From Thermoplasmata archaeon (GTDB lineage: Archaea; Thermoplasmatota; E2; DHVEG-1; B8-G13): DNA of 9,227 nt. Below, in pieces: positions 5,112-9,227 of the stretch. The stretch lies in contig QMST01000012.1 of assembly GCA_003649745.1 (NCBI GenBank), positions 1 to 9,227 on the forward strand. Direction: 5' to 3'. The stretch's first letter is position 1. Each line of letters starts with the position of its first letter. Below the pieces are notes generated by a model that was not told the DNA's origin, did not search any database, and saw only the letters and a program-made list of their open reading frames with translations. Both the position numbers and the translations under genes were made by a program.

Positions 5112-6116
5112 ATGGACAGATTAGATCTATCTAAACTCCGCTATGGGACAGAGCTAGTCAAAAGAGGCTTTGCTAGAATGCAAAAAGGAGGCGTTATCAT
5201 GGATGTCACCAATGCGGAACAGGCAATAATAGCTGAGGAAGCAGGAGCAGTAGCAGTTATGGCCCTGGAAAGGGTACCAGCAGACATTAGAGCAGCTGGA
5301 GGAGTAGCTAGAATGGCTGATCCATCAAAAATAGAGGAAATAATGAACTCAGTAAGCATACCAGTAATGGCAAAATGCAGAATAGGACATTTCGTCGAAG
5401 CACAGGCTTTAGAGGCACTAGGTGTAGACATGATAGATGAATCAGAGGTTTTAACACCAGCAGATCCCTATTATCACATTGATAAAAGAAAGTTTAAAGT
5501 ACCATTTGTATGTGGCTGCAGAAACCTTGGAGAAGCAATTCGAAGAATATGGGAGGGAGCTGCAATGATCAGAACCAAGGGAGAAGCAGGAACCGGAAAC
5601 GTGATAGAAGCCATAAGACACCAGAGAATGGTAACAATCATGATAAAAAGATTAAAAAACATGAATGAAAACCAGCTTAGAAACCTTGCAGAGCAGTACT
5701 CACAGAGCTACCTAAGACTACTAAAAGAGGTGTTTAAACAAGAAAAATTTGAAGATGACACCATCGTTTACGAAGAATACACATATAAAGAGGTAAAAGA
5801 TGGAATTTTTGAAGTTTTAAAAGAAGTAAAGAAATTACAGAGACTACCCGTGGTTAACTTTGCAGCAGGAGGCATAGCAACACCTGCAGATGCCGCGGCT
5901 ATGATGCAACTCGGAAGCGATGGCGTATTTGTTGGATCAGGAATTTTTAAATCCTCAAATCCAGAAACCAGAGCCAAGGCAATAGTAGAAGCTGTTTTAC
6001 ATTATGATGAACCAGAGATCATAGCCGAGGTCAGCAAAAACCTAGGAGAGGCTATGAGAGGCCTAGAAATAGAACAAATAGCTCCACAAGAAAGACTGCA
6101 AGAAAGAGGATGGTAA
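5112..6116 (+). CDS. pdxS: Pyridoxal 5'-phosphate synthase, synthase subunit PdxS
   Basis: PdxS joins ribose 5-phosphate, glyceraldehyde 3-phosphate and ammonia to make PLP, taking the ammonia from PdxT. Catalytic residues are visible: Asp31 in [11 protein letters not shown] (counterpart of Bacillus Asp24), Lys88 in [10 protein letters not shown] (Lys81) and Lys156 in [12 protein letters not shown] (Lys149). The second phosphate site is seen in [15 protein letters not shown] (248-262) and [10 protein letters not shown] (271-280). At 334 residues it is longer than bacterial PdxS (about 290-295). The extra length lies at about 198-240, a charged, aromatic-rich segment ([20 protein letters not shown]) before RLPVVNF. 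Methanogen PdxS also has an insertion here. Expected to form a dodecamer of TIM barrels in the cytosol. Start fixed by a strong ribosome binding site; pdxT follows after 10 bases. Confidence 0.96.
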   Translation: MDRLDLSKLRYGTELVKRGFARMQKGGVIMDVTNAEQAIIAEEAGAVAVMALERVPADIRAAGGVARMADPSKIEEIMNSVSIPVMAKCRIGHFVEAQALEALGVDMIDESEVLTPADPYYHIDKRKFKVPFVCGCRNLGEAIRRIWEGAAMIRTKGEAGTGNVIEAIRHQRMVTIMIKRLKNMNENQLRNLAEQYSQSYLRLLKEVFKQEKFEDDTIVYEEYTYKEVKDGIFEVLKEVKKLQRLPVVNFAAGGIATPADAAAMMQLGSDGVFVGSGIFKSSNPETRAKAIVEAVLHYDEPEIIAEVSKNLGEAMRGLEIEQIAPQERLQERGW

Positions 6117-6126
6117 AAGATATAGG

Positions 6127-6720
6127 ATGAAAATAGGAGTACTTGCCATTCAAGGAGCTATCTCTGAGCATTACTCCATGATAAAAAAAACATTTTCAGA
6201 GCTTGGCATAAATGGAGAAATCATTTTAGTAAAAAACAAAAATGATATCAAGGAGATAGATGGTTTAATAATACCTGGTGGAGAAAGCACCACTATCTCT
6301 AGACTTATGTTCAAAACAGGTATACACGAGAAAGTCTTAGAAAGAGTTGAAAACAAAGACCTATCTATAATGGGAACATGCGCAGGTTCTGTATTGCTCG
6401 CAAAAAAAATAAAAAACCAACAAAATGTTAAAACCCTGCAATTAATGGATATGGAGATAGAGAGAAACGCGTTTGGCAGGCAACGTGAATCCTTCGAGAT
6501 AGATGTTGATATAAATGGTTTTGACACCCCTTTTCATGCTGTTTTTATAAGAGCACCAATAATACGTAAAACATGGGGAGACTGCAAGCCATTATCAAAA
6601 ATCAACAGGGATACAATAGTTGCAGCTCATCAGGATAATCTTGTGGCTCTAGCATTCCACCCAGAATTAACAAATGATACAAGAATGCATAAATATTTCC
6701 TAAAGATAATTAAAAAATAA
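6127..6720 (+). CDS. pdxT: Pyridoxal 5'-phosphate synthase, glutaminase subunit PdxT
   Basis: PdxT hydrolyses glutamine and feeds the ammonia to PdxS. The 197-residue length is normal for the family. It starts MKIGVLAIQGAISEHY and carries IIPGGESTTISRL (48-60), the nucleophile elbow MGTCAGSVLLA with Cys85, NAFGRQRESFE (114-124) and AFHPEL with His178 and Glu180, so the full Cys-His-Glu triad is present. The gene begins 10 bases after the pdxS stop and has only a weak ribosome binding site (ATAGG right before the ATG), so translation is probably coupled to pdxS. It converges on the 95-residue membrane-protein gene with 6 bases between stop codons; A/T-rich tracts there could terminate both transcripts. 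Confidence 0.96.
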   Translation: MKIGVLAIQGAISEHYSMIKKTFSELGINGEIILVKNKNDIKEIDGLIIPGGESTTISRLMFKTGIHEKVLERVENKDLSIMGTCAGSVLLAKKIKNQQNVKTLQLMDMEIERNAFGRQRESFEIDVDINGFDTPFHAVFIRAPIIRKTWGDCKPLSKINRDTIVAAHQDNLVALAFHPELTNDTRMHKYFLKIIKK

Positions 6721-6726
6721 ATATTT

Positions 6727-7014
6727 TTATGCTTTCATAATAGCTGCAAGGAATACTCCAAGTGCTATACCAGCGCCAACCAATGCACCAACAACCGCAA
6801 CTACCCCCGTAGCCACTTGGCCAGTCCACCAAGTAACCATGGACATTCCATAGTAGAATACAAAGCCGATAATTATGCCAAGCACCACCAGTATTAAACC
6901 AACAGCTCTGCTTTTACCAGAACCAAAGTAAGCAGTGAATACACCAGCTATAAAGCTGCATATCGCAAACACTAGCGTCAGCATTCCTAAAAATGTTCCC
7001 CACAAAATACTCAT
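6727..7014 (-). CDS. Small three-helix membrane protein of unknown function
   Basis: A 95-residue, very hydrophobic protein that I do not recognise. Three membrane segments are evident at about residues 6-29, 37-57 and 67-92. The first loop is short and basic (GSGKSRA, 31-37), and FVFYYGMSMVTWWTGQ (51-66) joins the second and third helices. The last helix has a glycine-rich face (GALVGAGIALG, 76-86) of the kind that packs helices together. No enzyme motif is visible; GSGKS is not a nucleotide-binding loop here because no P-loop fold follows. A strong ribosome binding site (AAGGAGGTG, complement of 7027-7035) precedes the ATG at a rather long 12-base spacing, with an in-frame stop directly before the ATG. 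It lies 19 bases after the stop of the RAM-domain gene, so the two are probably one transcript. Confidence 0.75.
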   Translation of the reverse strand: MSILWGTFLGMLTLVFAICSFIAGVFTAYFGSGKSRAVGLILVVLGIIIGFVFYYGMSMVTWWTGQVATGVVAVVGALVGAGIALGVFLAAIMKA

Positions 7015-7033
7015 TTACTAATTTTACACCTCC

Positions 7034-7267
7034 TTAAAATTTTGTTCCAGTTAATGTCTTGGTATCTACAACACCCTTTATAGATCTAATTTTATTTACA
7101 ACAATGTTCCCTAGCGTGTCAAAGTCCGGCGCTTCAATCTTAGCTATCAAATCATATTCTCCAAAAAGTGGATGAAGCTCTACTATCTCTGGTATCTTTA
7201 AAAGAGCATTGTATACCTCATGTTCATGCGCCGGAGCTGCGCTGACAAGGACAAATCCTATTGCCAT
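7034..7267 (-). CDS. Stand-alone Lrp/AsnC ligand-binding (RAM) domain protein
   Basis: A 77-residue protein equal to the C-terminal ligand-binding domain of Lrp/AsnC regulators, without the helix-turn-helix. It reads MAIGFVLVSAAPAHEHEVYNAL at the first strand and helix, then IPEIVELHPLFGEYDLIAKIEA (25-46), whose G-YDLIAKI is the family hallmark, and DTLGNIVVNKIRSIKGVVDTKTL at the second helix and last strand. Such domains assemble into dimers or larger rings and bind amino acids between subunits. It cannot bind DNA by itself and may modulate a full-length Lrp or its membrane-protein neighbour. AAGGTGA (complement of 7278-7284) provides the ribosome binding site. The stop codon touches the ribosome binding site of the downstream 95-residue gene, tying the two together. 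Confidence 0.88.
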   Translation of the reverse strand: MAIGFVLVSAAPAHEHEVYNALLKIPEIVELHPLFGEYDLIAKIEAPDFDTLGNIVVNKIRSIKGVVDTKTLTGTKF

Positions 7268-7277
7268 CTTTCCAAAC

Positions 7278-7313
7278 TCACCTTAGAACCATTATATACT
7301 ACACAAATATAAA
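7278..7313 (-). promoter_or_regulatory. Promoter and ribosome binding site of the RAM-domain operon
   Basis: On the minus strand TTTATATTTG (complement of 7304-7313) predicts a start near 7284, just upstream of the AAGGTGA site (7278-7284). A second A/T run, TATATAAT (7291-7298), is closer and would lose that site. Confidence 0.35.
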
Positions 7314-7344
7314 CTTTATCAAAAATATTACTTAGATAATTAAG

Positions 7345-7413
7345 AGTGGATGGGGAAGGGTCTCAGAGGTGGTGAGGAGAGACAAAAAATTCTTTCCTCC
7401 CCCATCCATTACA
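7345..7413 (+). ncRNA. Candidate structured RNA: GC-rich hairpin in an A/T-rich gap
   Basis: In the 329-base gap 7268-7596, bases 7346-7408 are about half G+C (33 of 63), against about 16% in the 45 bases before and 10% after. TGGATGGGG (7347-7355) pairs perfectly with CCCCATCCA (7400-7408); an A-T pair and a G-T wobble extend the stem to 11. An inner stem GTCTC (7360-7364)/GAGAC (7379-7383) closes a purine-rich 14-base loop. ACA follows the outer stem directly (7411-7413), as in H/ACA guide RNAs, but the spacing from the inner stem to ACA is too long for a standard pocket. A stem this rich in an A/T-rich genome is typical of a real RNA. The strand is not settled. It could equally be a leader element of the DUF1015 or RAM genes. 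The rest of the gap shows only promoter-like A/T runs. Confidence 0.4.
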
Positions 7414-7503
7414 TAAAATTAATATAAAGTATATAAATTTTATTATGATTGAACTTTCATAATTATATAACGAAAAAATAAAGCAGAAGTACATAGTTAT
7501 TTT

Positions 7504-7541
7504 CCCATATAAAATCATTTTTTAACAAAATTTTAAATAAC
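7504..7541 (+). promoter_or_regulatory. Possible promoter(s) for the DUF1015 gene
   Basis: CCATATAAAATC (7505-7516) and TTTTAAATAA (7531-7540) are both TATA-like and would give leaders of roughly 60 or 35 bases before ATG 7597. Only a weak GAGGG (7581-7585) could serve as ribosome binding site. I cannot choose between them. Confidence 0.35.
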
Positions 7542-7596
7542 AATTCTCCAATACTCAGATAAATTTTCTGAACTTGTAAAGAGGGAAAAAAGCATC

Positions 7597-8907
7597 ATGG
7601 TTGAAATAGCCCCATTTAGTGGCATATATTATAACAAGGAAAAAATAGGCAATCTCGCAAATGTGATGTCACCACCATATGATATCATATCAAGAGAAAT
7701 GCAGGAACAATTATACAAAAAACACCCATACAACATTGTTAGATTAATACTTGGCAGGGAATACCCGGATGACACAAGTGATAACAACAAATATACCCGT
7801 GCCGCTAAACTTTTAAAAGAATGGTTGGAAAAAGGAATACTCATAACCTCTAAAAAACCAGCAATTTATCCTTACAAAATCGATTATGAAATCAAAGGTA
7901 GTAAAAGAACATTCAGCGGATTTTTTGTATTACTTAAATTAGATCCCACTTACAAACAAGTCAAAGCTCATGAAAGAACCCTATCAAAACCAAAGACTGA
8001 TAGATTAAACTTAATGAGGACTACTAACGCAAATCTAGAGCCAATTGAACTACTGTATGTTGATGAGAAAGATGAGATAATGAAAAAAATAAATAATCAT
8101 ATTTCAAACATAGAGCCAAGTATAGACGTAGTTGGCTATGATGACTTTAAACACAAACTATGGGAGATAAATGATGAAAAACTGATTTCATCTATATGTG
8201 AATGGATGAAGGACAAAATACTTTTTATTGCCGATGGTCACCATAGATACCAGACAGCTATAGATTTTGCTAATAAGATACGAGAAAAGACAGGTAATAA
8301 AGATGAAAATGCTCCTTTCAATTATATAATGGTTGTTCTTGCAAACATGTTTGATAAAGGTCTTGCTATTTTACCTACACACAGGTTAATAAAAATGCAG
8401 ATAGATTTGAATAAGATACTTAAGGGGATTGAAAAACATTTCAGTATAGAAGAAAAAATATTTGTTAGAGAAGATTATCGATCACGAAGTATAGAAATCA
8501 TCGAAGCATTAAAGCCAAAGGATAAAGAGCACAAGTTCGCCCTTTATGATGGAAACGATAGATATTATATTTTCACATTAAAAAATGAGGATATATTAGA
8601 TGAGACAATGCCGAATTATTCTGAAACATTAAGAAAACTAGATGTTACAATACTTCACAAGCTGATACTTGAACCAGTTATGGAGATAAACGAAACTAAT
8701 CTCGAAGAACATGTTAAATATACTAGAGACAATGAAGAGGCTATAAAAGTAGTAGCTGAGGGTGAATTTGATTACTCATTTTTAATGAATGCCACTAAGA
8801 TAGAGGAGCTAAGAGATGTAGCAAATGCAGGAGAGCATATGCCGCAGAAATCAACATATTTCTTGCCAAAAATGCTATCAGGTTTGGTCATGAGAAAGAT
8901 TGAATAA
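7597..8907 (+). CDS. DUF1015 (COG4198) family protein
   Basis: A 436-residue soluble protein of the DUF1015 family, near the usual length of about 400-440, and apparently complete. Signature blocks are VEIAPFSGIYYN at the start, NVMSPPYDIIS (22-32), HPYNIVRLILG (43-53), KAHERTLSKPKTDRLNLMR (123-141), NLEPIELLYVD (146-156), FIADGHHRYQTAIDF (210-224) and GEHMPQKSTYFLPKMLSGL (412-430). The ADGHHRY and HERT-K-DR blocks are full of charged and histidine residues and look like an active site, with similarity in places to ParB/SbnI-like nucleotide-using folds. In bacteria members often lie near serine-synthesis genes, and a free-serine kinase role has been suggested; I cannot test this here, and no serine gene is in the window. 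A weak ribosome binding site precedes the ATG. The next gene starts 51 bases on with its own promoter-like box. Confidence 0.9.
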   Translation: MVEIAPFSGIYYNKEKIGNLANVMSPPYDIISREMQEQLYKKHPYNIVRLILGREYPDDTSDNNKYTRAAKLLKEWLEKGILITSKKPAIYPYKIDYEIKGSKRTFSGFFVLLKLDPTYKQVKAHERTLSKPKTDRLNLMRTTNANLEPIELLYVDEKDEIMKKINNHISNIEPSIDVVGYDDFKHKLWEINDEKLISSICEWMKDKILFIADGHHRYQTAIDFANKIREKTGNKDENAPFNYIMVVLANMFDKGLAILPTHRLIKMQIDLNKILKGIEKHFSIEEKIFVREDYRSRSIEIIEALKPKDKEHKFALYDGNDRYYIFTLKNEDILDETMPNYSETLRKLDVTILHKLILEPVMEINETNLEEHVKYTRDNEEAIKVVAEGEFDYSFLMNATKIEELRDVANAGEHMPQKSTYFLPKMLSGLVMRKIE

Positions 8908-8923
8908 AAAAACTAGATAACAG

Positions 8924-8934
8924 CATTAAAATAC
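8924..8934 (+). promoter_or_regulatory. TATA-like box for the RPA-like gene
   Basis: CATTAAAATAC is centred about 29-30 bases before ATG 8959, with a T-rich stretch and no ribosome binding site between, as expected for a leaderless transcript. Confidence 0.45.
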
Positions 8935-8958
8935 TCCCAACTTGTTTCATCTTTTTAG

Positions 8959-9227
8959 ATGTACAAGAATAAAGATGAACTTTACAAACTAGTTAAGGAT
9001 ATAAAAAGCAGAGAGGATTTTGAAAAAGAAATCAAGAAATTAATTGAAAGTTATAACAATTTAATTGATGAAGATGCAGCTGCTTTGCTAATAGTTGACA
9101 AGTTAGGTAGAAATAAACAGCATATTTTAGGAATATCTGAATTAAGACCAAACATGGATTGTACTATATTTGGGAAAGTTGAAAGAATTTATCAACCAAA
9201 GAAATTTGAAAGGGGAAATAAAGTCGG
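8959..9227 (+). CDS. Replication protein A-like ssDNA-binding protein, N-terminal fragment
   Basis: The frame opens at ATG 8959 and runs off the right edge after 89 codons. The peptide begins MYKNKDELYKLVKDIKSRED and has an acidic/basic helical region with IKKLIESYNNLIDEDAAALL (25-44). IVDKLGRN (45-52) follows, and then ISELRPNMDCTIFGKVERIY (59-78) opens an OB fold. The order 'helical domain with DEDAAALLIVDELG, then I-L-P-M-V-I-G-V-RIY' is that of the large subunit of euryarchaeal RPA, which coats single-stranded DNA during replication and repair. The remaining OB folds and any zinc finger lie beyond the window. It is downstream of DUF1015 on the same strand but 51 bases away with its own TATA-like box. 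Confidence 0.75.
   Translation, partial: MYKNKDELYKLVKDIKSREDFEKEIKKLIESYNNLIDEDAAALLIVDKLGRNKQHILGISELRPNMDCTIFGKVERIYQPKKFERGNKV

Noticed and set aside
6171..6527. 118-codon open frame antisense to pdxT
   Set aside because: It overlaps a fully supported gene, is Ser/Ile/Phe-rich in the manner of antisense translation, and has no recognisable motif. Other antisense frames inside leuC, pdxS, the esterase and DUF1015 genes were dropped for the same reason.
6906..6922. GSGKS in the small membrane protein as a Walker A nucleotide-binding loop
   Set aside because: It sits in a short loop between two membrane helices in a 95-residue protein, with no room for a P-loop fold.
7345..7413. The hairpin as an intrinsic terminator
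   Set aside because: No gene on either strand ends into it; both flanking genes point away, and no T-run directly follows the stem on either strand.
7345..7413. The hairpin as a C/D box guide RNA
   Set aside because: No proper C box (RTGATGA) with a matching D box was found on either strand; only a near-match GTGGTGA (plus) and a lone CTGA (minus) are present.

Overview
The window is archaeal chromosomal DNA from an A+T-rich genome, most likely a euryarchaeal or Thermoplasmatota-type anaerobe; the phylum is an inference. The case for Archaea rests on a replication protein A-like gene at the right edge, an archaeal-type LeuC/LeuD pair, a long archaeal-type PdxS, and promoter layout. Several first genes have TATA-like boxes about 27-30 bases before the start codon and no ribosome binding site (leaderless), whereas others carry strong GGAGGTG sites.

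Layout. 1-232 (-) is the N-terminal piece of a BASS-like membrane transporter, transcribed away from a PAS-domain gene (334/337-741) that is followed closely by leuC (780-2027). leuC meets a DJ-1/PfpI gene (2024-2596, -) tail to tail with a 4-base overlap. A 63-base divergent promoter separates that gene from a YjbQ-family gene (2660-3067), which overlaps a YqiA-type esterase gene (3064-3597). leuD (3636-4139) has its own apparent leaderless promoter carrying an inverted repeat. A secreted DNase I-like lipoprotein gene (4207-4986) follows. pdxS and pdxT (5112-6720) encode both parts of the PLP synthase. Facing them is a two-gene minus-strand unit: a stand-alone Lrp/AsnC ligand-binding (RAM) domain protein (7034-7267) and a 95-residue three-helix membrane protein (6727-7014). 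The 329-base gap 7268-7596 holds a GC-rich hairpin island that no gene explains. A DUF1015 gene (7597-8907) and the start of an RPA-like ssDNA-binding protein gene (8959-edge) close the window.

How the genes work together. PdxS and PdxT make one enzyme. LeuC and LeuD must pair as a heterodimeric hydro-lyase although three genes separate them; the LeuD specificity loop (YLAL) does not settle the substrate. The remainder is a mix of housekeeping and poorly characterised genes. No mobile element, CRISPR array, tRNA or rRNA was seen. The least explained features are the GC-rich hairpin, the PAS-leuC pairing and the RAM/membrane-protein pair.
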